DNA from: UBA1563 sp037440065
GTDB lineage: Bacteria; Bacteroidota; Ignavibacteria; Ignavibacteriales; Ignavibacteriaceae
Assembly (NCBI GenBank): GCA_037440065.1
Contig: JBBIUV010000016.1
Span: forward strand, 682,001 to 746,000
Length of the DNA: 64,000 bases
Direction: 5' to 3'
The first letter of the stretch is position 1, and each line of letters begins with the position of its first letter. The translations under genes were made by a program, and so were the position numbers. Shown here piece after piece: positions 27,401-36,507 of this stretch. The notes under the pieces are model-generated. The model made no database searches. It had not been told where the DNA came from and was given only the letters and a program-made list of their open reading frames with translations.

Positions 27401-29188
27401 ATTGATTACTCTGGCAGGTTCAAATGTATGATTCAAATGTTCTGCGTAACGTTGAACAAATTCATTCTTAAAATTATCATTAGCACAAAGCTGTCGGAAT
27501 AATCCGAAGTTATTGTAAAGATCAGTTAGCTGATTATAGCTGATATTGTTGATGTTAAACCCTCTATCAAAATCTACCATAATCCACTGCCAAAGTTTTT
27601 GATCTTTCCTATCACGCCACATTTCGCGGTTATGTCCCCAGCTTGTGTTTGCAAGAAAATCTTGAACGATCACAAAATCCATTAAACTGTGGAGATCGAT
27701 TTTGGCAGAGACATAAGCAAAATTTGTCGAATCGCTTAAATTGTTAGACGACGCAAAATTTACAAGATTTACAAACTCAGTTGAATCCCCTTCAATAATT
27801 CTGTATAGATCATCAATATGATCCAAATTTACAGGTTCAGTGTTATAGTGGAGTAAAAAATATTGGGCGTCAATTTTTTCTCGTATGTCGTGGATTCCCC
27901 AATATTTTCCGTTCAGATAAAGAACCGAGGGTTTAAAAGCCATCATCGGGTTGCCAACTCGATCTTTGAGAACAGTTTGAAGCATACCATCTCTTATTAA
28001 AGTACTTGGCCAATCATCTCCCCCATTTCGTAAATATAGTTGCTTAAATTCTGTGTAAGGAAGATCATCAAATATTTTATAAGAGAGATGAGTGGATCCA
28101 TAATCACCATGTGCATAAATATTAAGGGGTTTCTGTGCAAATCTGAAAATATTTTCTCCTCCAATTTTCATCCCGGCGTCAAGATGATAGTCACGAGAAT
28201 TCTTCGGAAAAAATTCAAGACTTATTGGAATTTCTCTGTCTTTGTAAGAGTTCAAATAAATTCCCAGCTGCCTATCCCAAAGAAAAGTTGGATCAGCCAC
28301 AAAAGAAATTGCAGGTAAATTTCTTGACTCACCAATAAAGTAAGAATTTGTAATTATCTTCCCCAGAATTTTTCCATCCTCAAACAGCCGCGCTCTAACA
28401 ACCGTGTTTGCACTGATATTTATTGGCGTTGTAAATTGTTGCGATTTTGATGAAGGTTTTGAACCGTCTGTTGTGTATCTGATGATTCCTGATCCGTTGG
28501 ATGACGATAAAGTCAACTGGAATGTATTTGAATAAAAACCTCCCTCTAAGGAAAAATTCACATCAGCCGAAATTGAGACCAGATTCAATCCGACTGTTGT
28601 ATTTGATGTAGAAGGTGTTGGTTCACCAAAATGAAAAAGAGTATTACTTCCATCAGGCTGTCTTCCGAATGAAACATCAGTGGTTTGATTTGGAAAAAGA
28701 AGAGAATCGACAATAATCCCGCTGGCATTGAACAAACCTAATTTATCTCCTCCTTTATTTAATTTAAAATTTGTGTGGCACCACTTTGTTATAAAGGAAA
28801 TATTGTTTGGCCACCAATTTCTTATGTAGGTTTTTCCTGGAACATCGTTAAAATCATCTGCCCAAACTAAATAAAAACCTTTTGCGGGAATGATTGTGTT
28901 TGCAGGGAATTGCCATTTGTTCGGAAAAGTAAAATCATCCGAGAGATAAAATCCACCGATGTTCACATCAATATTTTCATCGTTGTAAAGTTCAATCCAA
29001 TCAGAAAAATCACCGAAGTCCACCATATCGGGATTAGTTGTAAGATTCGATGCAAGAATTTCGTTGATGTATATGTGAGGAATCGTTTGAGCATTGACCG
29101 TAATTGAAAAGAGAATGATAATTGCAGAGAGGGAAACAATTCTTCTAAAAATTGCTGCTAGCTTTGTCAGCATAAAATATTGATTCAT
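24419..29188 (-). CDS. Giant secreted LTD/CotH/beta-helix protein with T9SS signal
   Basis: A 1589-residue exported mosaic. Signal peptide (1-34, ending TVNAQ); lamin-tail domain (about 36-165, YINEILASN, FSDWIELYN); chitobiase-like domain (about 205-290, IIRYTTDGSKPSS); CotH-kinase-like region (about 295-640) with KYWGIHDIREKIDAQYF and IMVDFDRGFN; a carbohydrate-binding-like beta sandwich (about 750-945, DDGAVIYLNGNEI); a right-handed beta helix (about 990-1300); a second LTD (about 1320-1470); and a C-terminal T9SS sorting domain (LLQNFPNPFNPETMIEYHIP). It probably acts at or outside the cell surface. Whether the CotH module phosphorylates proteins is not shown. A start at Met6 would shorten the signal peptide plausibly. 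Confidence 0.85.
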   Translation of the reverse strand: MNQYFMLTKLAAIFRRIVSLSAIIILFSITVNAQTIPHIYINEILASNLTTNPDMVDFGDFSDWIELYNDENIDVNIGGFYLSDDFTFPNKWQFPANTIIPAKGFYLVWADDFNDVPGKTYIRNWWPNNISFITKWCHTNFKLNKGGDKLGLFNASGIIVDSLLFPNQTTDVSFGRQPDGSNTLFHFGEPTPSTSNTTVGLNLVSISADVNFSLEGGFYSNTFQLTLSSSNGSGIIRYTTDGSKPSSKSQQFTTPINISANTVVRARLFEDGKILGKIITNSYFIGESRNLPAISFVADPTFLWDRQLGIYLNSYKDREIPISLEFFPKNSRDYHLDAGMKIGGENIFRFAQKPLNIYAHGDYGSTHLSYKIFDDLPYTEFKQLYLRNGGDDWPSTLIRDGMLQTVLKDRVGNPMMAFKPSVLYLNGKYWGIHDIREKIDAQYFLLHYNTEPVNLDHIDDLYRIIEGDSTEFVNLVNFASSNNLSDSTNFAYVSAKIDLHSLMDFVIVQDFLANTSWGHNREMWRDRKDQKLWQWIMVDFDRGFNINNISYNQLTDLYNNFGLFRQLCANDNFKNEFVQRYAEHLNHTFEPARVINKIDSVKTIIQNEMPKHIQKWGTYIDSLTIDIWGKTPGISSLTYWNAEVQKLRDFVLQRSNYTTQYLNNQFGLSGRANLKISTSLLNEGKVEVNGFPENLGENNLYFKNIPLKIKAYPPPGYAFKQWKEKVLSTKMNLIPQGSFWKYSDGGSTPDVWWADQNYNDASWKLGMAQFGYGDGDEKTVISYGPNSQSKYITSYYRRTFQINDLAAVKELTLKLMRDDGAVIYLNGNEILRSNMPTGTVSFSTLASTAVSGTDESNFYEFTIDKTYLLNGTNVLAVETHQSGATSSDVSFDLGLDAVLNQQSTNENIVGTADSITYVISDDTELIAEFEKISSSELAQVINEPVTLSKANSPYYVLNDVTIGANGIVKVEPGTIIYFSSSKSITVNGQMKMSGTETEPITLTSYYPSEKWGAICFENSFGISELNNVNISNATNGIDPTNFFAAISSLNSTFHLKNIHFNNVKLPISAQWSNVIVDGCSFENVYEVGDYINCNGGNLSIVNSTFKGNAIPDMDAIDLGFMNGTTDIRNNIIRDFTGSNSDGIDLGDGSLNVSISDNYITNCSDKGISIGQGSNTNVVRNVISKCNLGIGIKDSLSTANIMNSTFYSNNIGVSCFEKVVNIGGGSALIKNSLFANSKNVSAAADNYSFLDISYSLSNSDTLVGDYNIYGEPLLINPDGGNFHLQTASPCFNSGDPNSPLDNDGSITDIGAFVYAGETKSVTPINEINYNSATTFDSGDWIEIYNTTKIDLNISNWVFMDENRIPSFVFPLGTILQPDSYLAICSDLTLFSSKYPEVKNVLGNISSGLSGSGEALFLYNADGQLVDSLTYNDKAPWPTAADGGGSSLELVNPSMENAVGESWRASIGHGTPGSVNSTYVAAIEKNSQGTIPTEFLLLQNFPNPFNPETMIEYHIPQNSFVTLKIYDILGNYVGTLIEEEKSPGRYSIVFNLKQTRNGQTLSSGIYFYHLKVISDDGKHDHSSIKKMMLLK

Positions 29189-29338
29189 TTTATATCGCTT
29201 TGTTTGGAATAATAATTACAAACTTAACAATATTTTTATTATCATATTAATCATTTCTATCGGTGTACAAGCTACATCACATTTATAATTGTTGGAGTCA
29301 GTTACGGAGAATCAGAGTTTCGATCAGTTAGATTAGGC

Positions 29339-29378
29339 AAAAAAAAGAGAGTAAAACTTTTCTGAGTTTACTCTCTTT
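29339..29378 (-). terminator. Terminator downstream of clpC
   Basis: AGAGAGTAAA-type arms (29344-29357 and 29366-29378 on the plus strand) form a stem of about 12 bp, followed on the minus strand by a run of T residues, ending the clpC message. Confidence 0.8.
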
Positions 29379-29402
29379 ATAAATTACGTTTACAAGTAGT
29401 GA

Positions 29403-31898
29403 TTATTTTTTTTCTTCCGCTGCGTTAGAAACATCCGGAACAATTTCATCTTCAATGAAAATTAATTGTTCGGTTTTCTCAACGTGCTTTGCAATAATTT
29501 TACTTCCTTCTTTGAATGAGCCTCGTAAAATTTCTTCAGCTAAAGGGTCTTCAATATATTGTTGAATAGCTCTCCGCAATGGACGCGCCCCAAATTTTTG
29601 GTCAAATCCTTTTTCAGCGATAAAATCTTTTGCTGAAGTTTCCAGCACGATTTCCATCTTATTATCGTGTATGTTATTCAACAAGTCCTTTATCTCAATA
29701 TCGATGATCTTTAGAATGTCTTCTTTCTCAAGGCTCCTGAAAACGATGGTTTCATCCAAACGGTTGAGAAATTCCGGATTGAATAATTTCTTCATCGCTT
29801 CTTCAACTGTATTTTTCATGTTTGAATATTGATTTTCAACACCGGAAAGCTGTGAAAAACCAAAAGCGCCAATTGACTTAATATCTCTCGCTCCAATATT
29901 CGACGTCATTATTATAATCGTGTTTTTAAAATCTACTTTTCTTCCAAGACTATCGGTCAATAAACCTTCATCTAAAACTTGAAGGAGAATTGAGAAAATA
30001 TCTGGATGAGCTTTTTCAATTTCATCGAACAACACTACAGAATATGGTTTGCGTCTTACTTTTTCAGTCAACTGTCCCCCTTCTTCATAACCAACATATC
30101 CGGGAGGGGCACCTACCAACCGGGAGACGGCAAATTTTTCCATGTACTCACTCATATCAATTTTAATGAGTGCGGTTTCCGAGTCGAATAAATATTTTGC
30201 AAGTACTTTACACAATTCGGTTTTTCCAACACCGGTTGGTCCAAGAAAAATAAAACTACCGATCGGACGTTTAGGGTTTTTTAATCCTGCTCTTGCTCTT
30301 CTGATCGACTTGGTCAATTTTGTAACAGCCTCATCCTGACCAACAATCAATTTCTTTAATGAATCTTCCATGTTCAGCAGTTTGTCTGATTCGGTTTGTG
30401 CAACACGTGTAACTGGAATTCCAGTCATCATTGCAACTACGGTTGCAATGTCTTCTTCTGAAACATCATAAATGATGTCTTTAGTTTTGGCTTCCCATTC
30501 ACGTTTAGCAATTTCAAGATCAGATTGAATCCGTCGCTCTTTATCACGCAAGCGTGCAGCTTCTTCATAATCTTGTTTTTTAACTACCAAAGTTTTCTCT
30601 TGTCTAATTTTTGCAATTTCATCTTCAAGAGAAAGAATCGTTTGCGGCACTTCAAAATTACCCATGTGGACGCGGGAGCCCGCTTCGTCGAGTACATCAA
30701 TCGCTTTATCCGGAAGATGACGATCAGTAATATAACGTTCGCTTAACTTAACAGCGGCTTCAATCCCTTGATCGCTGTATCTTACATGATGATGCTCTTC
30801 ATATTTGAACTTGATATTGAAGAGAATTTGGATTGTTTCTTCAACGCTTGGAGGTTCAACCATAATTTTTTGGAATCGACGATCAAGCGCGCCATCAGTT
30901 TCGATGTATTTTCTATATTCATCCAAAGTTGTTGCACCGATGCATTGAATATCGCCACGTGAAAGAGCCGGTTTAAACATATTTGAAGCATCCAAAGAAC
31001 CAGATGCACCTCCGGCACCAACTATTGTATGAAGTTCATCGATAAAAAGAATTACTTCTTTGGCTTTTTCGAGTTCATTCATCAATGCTTTCATTCGTTC
31101 TTCGAATTGTCCCCGATATTTAGTTCCGGCAACCAGTCCGGCTAAATCCAAAGTAACAACACGTTTGTCTTGTAATATTCTCGGCACTTTTTTCTGAACA
31201 ATTCTTAAAGCCAATCCTTCTGCTATAGCCGTTTTACCTACACCAGGTTCACCGATAAGTACAGGATTGTTTTTCTTTCTTCGGCTTAGAATTTGAGCAA
31301 CACGTTCAATTTCCTTTTCTCTTCCAACTACCGGATCTAATTTATCTTCATTGGCAAGCTTCGTTAAATCTCTTCCGAAATTATCGAGAACAGGAGTTTT
31401 TGTTTTTTCAATTTTTTTCTCAGTCAGAGGAGGAGTTCCTCTGAAAGGTTCCTTCGATTCTTTTGAAGAAAGCATTTCATTCAATTCTGCACGAGTTATA
31501 TCGTACGTTATATTAAACTGGTGGAGAATTTGCGTTGCAATATTTTCTTCATCCCGTAAAAGCGATAATAGTAAATGCTCTGTTCCGATAACATCGGCTT
31601 TATATATTTTTGCTTCAATTTGTGTAATCTTTAAAACCTTCTCAGCTTGCTTTGTTAAGGGGATGTTCCCAATTGTAAGCGTTCCGCCGGAGGTGCGCAC
31701 TGTGTCTTCAACTGTTTTTTTCAATCTTACAAGATCGCAGTCCAGATTTCGTAAAATACGAACGGCTACACCTTGTCCTTCACGGATAACGCCGAGGAGT
31801 AAATGTTCCGTACCAATATAATCGTGACCAAGACGAAGAGCTTCTTCGCGGCTTAACCGAATCACATCTTGTAATCTATCTGAAAAATTTCCGTCCAT
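29403..31898 (-). CDS. clpC: ATP-dependent Clp protease ATPase subunit ClpC
   Basis: An 831-residue Hsp100 unfoldase that feeds substrates to ClpP and takes part in protein quality control. N-terminal Clp repeats (1-145, EALRLGHDYIGTEHLLLG), first AAA+ module with Walker A GEPGVGKTAIAEGLA, a UVR-containing middle domain (about 415-470, YEEAARLRDKERRIQSDLE) that marks ClpC rather than ClpA, second AAA+ module with GPTGVGKTELCKVLAKYLF and IDMSEYMEKFAVSRLVGAPP, and the C-terminal D2-small domain. ClpP and McsA/McsB are not in the window. It diverges from floA across 189 bp. Confidence 0.96.
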   Translation of the reverse strand: MDGNFSDRLQDVIRLSREEALRLGHDYIGTEHLLLGVIREGQGVAVRILRNLDCDLVRLKKTVEDTVRTSGGTLTIGNIPLTKQAEKVLKITQIEAKIYKADVIGTEHLLLSLLRDEENIATQILHQFNITYDITRAELNEMLSSKESKEPFRGTPPLTEKKIEKTKTPVLDNFGRDLTKLANEDKLDPVVGREKEIERVAQILSRRKKNNPVLIGEPGVGKTAIAEGLALRIVQKKVPRILQDKRVVTLDLAGLVAGTKYRGQFEERMKALMNELEKAKEVILFIDELHTIVGAGGASGSLDASNMFKPALSRGDIQCIGATTLDEYRKYIETDGALDRRFQKIMVEPPSVEETIQILFNIKFKYEEHHHVRYSDQGIEAAVKLSERYITDRHLPDKAIDVLDEAGSRVHMGNFEVPQTILSLEDEIAKIRQEKTLVVKKQDYEEAARLRDKERRIQSDLEIAKREWEAKTKDIIYDVSEEDIATVVAMMTGIPVTRVAQTESDKLLNMEDSLKKLIVGQDEAVTKLTKSIRRARAGLKNPKRPIGSFIFLGPTGVGKTELCKVLAKYLFDSETALIKIDMSEYMEKFAVSRLVGAPPGYVGYEEGGQLTEKVRRKPYSVVLFDEIEKAHPDIFSILLQVLDEGLLTDSLGRKVDFKNTIIIMTSNIGARDIKSIGAFGFSQLSGVENQYSNMKNTVEEAMKKLFNPEFLNRLDETIVFRSLEKEDILKIIDIEIKDLLNNIHDNKMEIVLETSAKDFIAEKGFDQKFGARPLRRAIQQYIEDPLAEEILRGSFKEGSKIIAKHVEKTEQLIFIEDEIVPDVSNAAEEKK

Positions 31899-32026
31899 AT
31901 TCTTAATTCCCTTGTTTTAATCTATAACAATTTTAATTCTAAAATTGTTTCATGCCCAATATATTAATTGAAAATTCTTCAATCAAGTTAGAAATAGCCC
32001 GATTATTTGAATTTTCAGCACCTCTC

Positions 32027-32055
32027 TTGAAAAACAGCGAAAATAATTGTAAATA
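32027..32055 (+). promoter_or_regulatory. Candidate promoter of the floA operon
   Basis: TTGAAA (32027-32032) and TAAATA (32050-32055) separated by 17 bases fit a primary-sigma promoter; the message would have a leader of about 25 bases containing AGGAG (32078-32082) before the floA ATG. Confidence 0.35.
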
Positions 32056-32087
32056 GAAGAAGGAAAAAAATATATTTAGGAGTAAAT

Positions 32088-33068
32088 ATGGAAGCATTAG
32101 CAGGCTTATCAGTAGTTCTTATTGTTGTAGCCTTAATCATTCTCTTCATCATTCTCTATTTTGTGCCGATAGGATTATTTGTAACGGCATTCTTTTCAGG
32201 AGTTAAAGTAAGAATATTTAAAGATTTAGTTGGTATGCGTTTACGTAAAGTTCCGCCACACGTCATCGTTCGTGCAATGATTACAGCCACAAAGGCAGGT
32301 ATTACACTTGATATCGGGAAATTGGAAGCGCATTTTCTAGCAGGTGGAAATGTTGAGCGCGTAATCAACGCTTTAATTTCCGCCGATAAAGCAAACTTAG
32401 GTTTATCCTTTGAAAGAGCGACGGCAATAGATTTAGCTGGTCGAGACGTTTTGGAAGCGGTAAAAATGTCGGTTCTTCCAAAAGTAATAGAAACCCCTTT
32501 AGTAGCCGCAATGGCTAAGAATGGAATTCAACTGAAAGCGATTGCAAGAATCACTATTCGAACCAACATTGATAGATTAGTCGGCGGTGCTACAGAAGCA
32601 ACGATCTTAGCAAGAGTTGGCGAAGGAATTGTTTCCACGATCGGTTCTTCAGATACCCATAAGCATGTATTAGAAAATCCCGATTCAATTTCTAAAGTTG
32701 TTTTAGCCAAAGGACTTGATGCCGGAACTGCTTTTGAAATACTTTCAATTGATATCGCAGATGTAGATGTTGGTGAAAATATCGGCGCTAAATTACAAAC
32801 AGACCAAGCGCAAGCTGATCTGCAAATTGCTCGCGCTCGCGCAGAGGAGCGTAGAGCTGCAGCGGTAGCGCTTGAACAGGAAATGGTTGCTGAAGTTGCA
32901 AAACAAAGGGCACGTGTTACCGAAGCTGAAGCTGAAGTTCCAAAAGCTATTGCTGAAGCTTTCCGTAGCGGACATCTCGGTGTAATGGATTATTACAACT
33001 TGAAAAATATTCAAGCCGATACGCAGATGCGCGACTCAATCGCAAAACCGGAAGAGAAAAAGGGATAA
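32088..33068 (+). CDS. floA: Flotillin-like membrane scaffold protein FloA
   Basis: A 326-residue FloA/UPF0365 protein: hydrophobic hairpin anchor (about 5-40, VVLIVVALIILFIILYFVP), SPFH-like core (PPHVIVRAMITATKAGI, EATILARVGEGIVSTIGS), then a coiled coil rich in Ala/Glu/Arg (about 225-300, ARARAEERRAAAVALEQEM). FloA forms detergent-resistant foci on the inner face of the membrane and influences membrane fluidity and protein assembly. The length is normal. AGGAG lies 5 bases before the ATG. No NfeD gene, the usual partner in many genomes, is adjacent; the next gene starts 5 bp downstream and encodes a small membrane-anchored protein. Confidence 0.95.
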   Translation: MEALAGLSVVLIVVALIILFIILYFVPIGLFVTAFFSGVKVRIFKDLVGMRLRKVPPHVIVRAMITATKAGITLDIGKLEAHFLAGGNVERVINALISADKANLGLSFERATAIDLAGRDVLEAVKMSVLPKVIETPLVAAMAKNGIQLKAIARITIRTNIDRLVGGATEATILARVGEGIVSTIGSSDTHKHVLENPDSISKVVLAKGLDAGTAFEILSIDIADVDVGENIGAKLQTDQAQADLQIARARAEERRAAAVALEQEMVAEVAKQRARVTEAEAEVPKAIAEAFRSGHLGVMDYYNLKNIQADTQMRDSIAKPEEKKG

Positions 33069-33073
33069 CCTAA

Positions 33074-33589
33074 ATGGATAATTTGATCAACATTCTTGTT
33101 GCCATAATTATTATTTACAGTTTTCTTGCTCCTCTTTTTAAAAAGAAAAAAGATGGAGATGCAGAATTTCCCGGTGGGATTAATCCGAATCGACCTAAAC
33201 AAAAGCCTACCTATTCAGGAATGGATTATGACATCCTGACTGAAATCGAGGAAATGATGAACCGGGGGAAAAATCCGCCGGTTCAAACTATTCCTCCAAA
33301 AGAAGAAATTGAAATAAAATATTCGGGAGAACATCAAGCGACGGAATCAGAACATCAAGTTGATGCGCGTGAAAAGAGTGTCCCTTATGAATTCCGTAAA
33401 TTTAAGATTTCGGAAGATGAAAGAATTAATCTCGAAAGGGATTTGGAAAAGCAATTCACCTCCCAGAGAAAAGTTTATTACAACCCGGCTTTTGCGAGGG
33501 TAAAAAATTCGTTTCGAAATAAAGAAGACTTTAAAAATGGTTTCATCATTTCAGAAATATTAGGAAAGCCTAAAGCTCTGAGAAGATGA
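33074..33589 (+). CDS. Membrane-anchored protein of unknown function, FloA neighbour
   Basis: A 171-residue protein I do not recognise as a named family. One N-terminal membrane helix (about 4-21, LINILVAIIIIYSFLAPL) is followed by KKKK (positive-inside), a Pro/Gly-rich linker, an acidic/charged middle and a C-terminal motif FKNGFIISEILGKPKALRR. Similar short C-terminal xxSEIL.xPKx tails occur in small single-pass Bacteroidota proteins. It lies 5 bp after floA and overlaps the helicase start by 4 bases (ATGA), so it is very probably co-translated with both. Confidence 0.7.
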   Translation: MDNLINILVAIIIIYSFLAPLFKKKKDGDAEFPGGINPNRPKQKPTYSGMDYDILTEIEEMMNRGKNPPVQTIPPKEEIEIKYSGEHQATESEHQVDAREKSVPYEFRKFKISEDERINLERDLEKQFTSQRKVYYNPAFARVKNSFRNKEDFKNGFIISEILGKPKALRR

Positions 33590-35583
33590 TCCAGAAAAAA
33601 TATCAGCTTAAACGAGTTAACCAAGCGGGCTTAATTACTAGCAATATTAATGAAGCCCGTTTTGTTATCAACTATAAAAATGAACTTAATCCAGCTCAAT
33701 ACGAAGCGGCAAGTGCTGTTGACGGGGCTTATTTAATCATTGCAGGCGCTGGCTCAGGTAAAACACGCACTTTAGTGTACCGGGTCGCAAGATTAATTGA
33801 ACTTGGAAATCAGCCGCAATCAATATTACTTCTTACCTTTACACGTAAAGCGGCAAACGAAATGATGAATCGTGCGGCAATGCTACTCGATAATCGATGC
33901 TCAAAAATAAACGGCGGCACGTTCCACTCCTTCGCTAACTCTATTTTACGCAAGTATGCTAAAGCAATTGGATTTGAATCTTCTTTCACAATCCTCGATC
34001 AGGGTGACAGCCAGGATGTTATTAATTTGATCAGAAGTCAATCGGGCCTAGCAAAAAAAGAGAAACGTTTCCCGAGCAAGCAAACACTCAATAAAGTTTT
34101 CAGTTTATCGGTTAATACTGAAAGAAAAGTAGAAGATATTATTCTTGATGACTATCCGCATTTTTACGAACAGGTTGATCAAATTCTTGACATTCAAAAA
34201 ATTTACGGCAGTTACAAAAAGAAAAATAATCTCCTTGATTACGATGATCTTTTAATTTACTTGAGGGATTTTCTTTTCAGCCTCTCTCCTTCTGCAAAAT
34301 CGCTGCTGCAATCTTTTAACTTTGTAATGGTTGATGAATATCAGGACACAAACAAACTGCAAGCAAGCGTCGTTTCCGCGTTAACACAATTAAGACAAAA
34401 CATCATGGTGGTTGGAGATGATTCTCAATCTATTTATGCTTTCCGCGGAGCTAATTTTAAGAACATCATGGATTTCCCAAATCTCTACAAGGATGTAAAA
34501 ATTATAAAACTTGAAGAAAATTTCAGAAGTACTCCTGAGGTTTTAAACTTTGCAAATAAAGTTGTAGATGAAGCGATTGAAAAATATCCAAAAGTCCTGT
34601 TCTCCCAGAAACATTCTGGTGAACTTCCGGCTATAGTTGCAACGCAGAATGAGAATCTTCAATCTAAATTTATTGTTGAAAAAATTCTTGAACTCCATGA
34701 AGAAGGAATAGAATTAAAAAATATCGCCGTCCTTTTCCGTTCCTCTTATTCCTCTTTTGATCTTGAAATTGAACTTAGCAAAGCAAATGTTCCTTTTATA
34801 AAATTCGGAGGAATGAAGTTTGTTGAGACCGCGCATATAAAGGATGTTCTTGCTTTTCTCCGCATTAGTTTAAATCCGAAAGACGTGGTTAGCTGGTACA
34901 GAATTTTACTTTTGCACGAAGGTGTTGGACCAAAAACCGCCGAAAGAATTTTAGATGAAATTGCAACCGGAAATCTTTCGTTAAACCGCGATCCTCACTC
35001 CGATTCAAAAACCAAACTGAATGACAAAATATTCCGGCTGTTGGAAATCCTTTATTCACTTCACACAAAGACCGGAACGCCACCGGAAAAAGCGCAGCAA
35101 GTGATCGATTATTATCTGCCGATATTTAAAGACAAGTATGATGATTTCAATAAAAGGAAAAAAGACCTTGACATCTTTTTAAATATCACCGAGAAATATC
35201 ATTCGATGGAAACTCTTCTTTCCGATATGGCAATCGAACCGCCGATAGATAGCGTTGTTGATCTTGAAGAAACTAATAAAGAAGATGAATTTGTTACTCT
35301 TTCAACTATTCATTCTGCAAAAGGACTGGAGTGGCATTCGGTTTTTGTTATCCATGCGATCGACGGCTTTTTCCCTTCCTACCGTTCGATGGATAAATTG
35401 GATAATCTGGAAGAAGAAAGACGGTTAATGTACGTTGCTGTTACACGCGCAAAGCAGAATCTTTTTATTTCTTACCCGATGAATATTTACGATCGTGAAT
35501 CAGGTACAACACTTTCAAAACCTTCGAGGTTTATTGCAAATATTACAGAGGAGTTGGCAGAGGGATGGTTATTGGAGGAATAA
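33586..35583 (+). CDS. UvrD/PcrA-family superfamily 1 DNA helicase
   Basis: A 665-residue 3'-5' helicase with the full motif set: Walker A AGAGSGKTRTLVYR (about residue 55), motif Ia LLTFTRKAANEMMNRA, motif II VDEYQDTN, motif III GDDSQSIYAFRGA, motif IV LEENFRSTPEVL, motif V STIHSAKGLEW and motif VI RRLMYVAVTRAK. It is close to PcrA/UvrD in size but lacks their long C-terminal tail. Role: DNA unwinding in repair or replication restart. The start overlaps the upstream stop as ATGA. Co-transcription with floA is unusual. Confidence 0.92.
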   Translation: MIQKKYQLKRVNQAGLITSNINEARFVINYKNELNPAQYEAASAVDGAYLIIAGAGSGKTRTLVYRVARLIELGNQPQSILLLTFTRKAANEMMNRAAMLLDNRCSKINGGTFHSFANSILRKYAKAIGFESSFTILDQGDSQDVINLIRSQSGLAKKEKRFPSKQTLNKVFSLSVNTERKVEDIILDDYPHFYEQVDQILDIQKIYGSYKKKNNLLDYDDLLIYLRDFLFSLSPSAKSLLQSFNFVMVDEYQDTNKLQASVVSALTQLRQNIMVVGDDSQSIYAFRGANFKNIMDFPNLYKDVKIIKLEENFRSTPEVLNFANKVVDEAIEKYPKVLFSQKHSGELPAIVATQNENLQSKFIVEKILELHEEGIELKNIAVLFRSSYSSFDLEIELSKANVPFIKFGGMKFVETAHIKDVLAFLRISLNPKDVVSWYRILLLHEGVGPKTAERILDEIATGNLSLNRDPHSDSKTKLNDKIFRLLEILYSLHTKTGTPPEKAQQVIDYYLPIFKDKYDDFNKRKKDLDIFLNITEKYHSMETLLSDMAIEPPIDSVVDLEETNKEDEFVTLSTIHSAKGLEWHSVFVIHAIDGFFPSYRSMDKLDNLEEERRLMYVAVTRAKQNLFISYPMNIYDRESGTTLSKPSRFIANITEELAEGWLLEE

Positions 35584-35699
35584 AGTATGTGCTGCAATTA
35601 TGTTTTGTAATCTTTTTTAACAAATTTGCATCCGGTAAAACTTATTTTTTGAAATTTTGTTTGATAACTAACTAATAAAATATAAACGAAGTACTTTCT

Positions 35700-36461
35700 A
35701 TGGGAAAAGTAATTGCGGTTGCGGTTCCAAAAGGAGGGGTTGGCAAAACAACATCGGTGATAAATATTGCTGCTAGTTTGGCAGTTGCCGAGAAAAAAAC
35801 TTTGATCATTGATTTCGATCCGTCTGGAGCCTGCTCAATTGCACTTGGATTCACCCCTGAAAAAATAAAAGGTGATATTTTTGACGTTTTTAGTTATACA
35901 AAAACCGTAGATAAAGTAATCCACAAAACCGATATTCCGTTTTTAGATTTCATTCCTTCGCTTGTCCCTTCTTATCAATCCGAACAACGTCTCGAAAAAC
36001 TCTCTTCTAACATCATGTTCATTTCTAACGTAGTAAAGGCGCAGGCAGAAACCTATGATTATGTTTTGATCGACTGCCCCCCATATTTAAAAGGAATGAC
36101 CACGAACGCCTTGGCGGTTTCCGATTCTCTTCTTATCCCCATTCGTGCAGAAAATTTTTCCTTAGATGCACTTCGTAAGATCCTTCGTCATGTCGAATTT
36201 ATTAAACAGATGTATAATCATCGTTTAAAGATTGAAGGAATATTTTTTACAATGTATGAACCGTACACAAAAGTATCAATTCTTGCAATGGCTGAGCTTG
36301 CTGAAAATTTTAATGGTTATGTTCTAAAAACGATGATTCCCAAAAATGTAACGATCTCCGAATCCGCTTTTAAAGGAATTCCTGCTGTTTTATACAAAGC
36401 TCTTTCTAAAGGTTCTCAGGCATATTTAAATTTAGCGATCGAAATAATGAGTAAAAATTAA
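35700..36461 (+). CDS. ParA/Soj-family partition ATPase
   Basis: A 253-residue deviant-Walker ATPase: KGGVGKTTSVINIAASLAV at 10-28, DFDPSGACSIALGF (Walker A' region) and YVLIDCPPYLKGMTTNALA (Walker B), as in ParA/Soj. Such proteins bind DNA non-specifically as ATP dimers and position chromosomes, plasmids or protein cargos. No parB follows; the next feature is tRNA-Leu. It may therefore work with a distant ParB or act as an orphan positioning ATPase. It begins 116 bp after the helicase gene, with no clear ribosome site before the ATG. Confidence 0.85.
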   Translation: MGKVIAVAVPKGGVGKTTSVINIAASLAVAEKKTLIIDFDPSGACSIALGFTPEKIKGDIFDVFSYTKTVDKVIHKTDIPFLDFIPSLVPSYQSEQRLEKLSSNIMFISNVVKAQAETYDYVLIDCPPYLKGMTTNALAVSDSLLIPIRAENFSLDALRKILRHVEFIKQMYNHRLKIEGIFFTMYEPYTKVSILAMAELAENFNGYVLKTMIPKNVTISESAFKGIPAVLYKALSKGSQAYLNLAIEIMSKN

Positions 36462-36507
36462 GATTTTCTCTCCCGCCAATTGATTGAACCAACGAAGTTT
36501 CTTATAT

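Noticed and set aside
31351..31821. 156-codon plus-strand frame opposite clpC
   Set aside because: Antisense to the conserved ClpC N-terminal domain; no ribosome site and composition set by the opposite strand.
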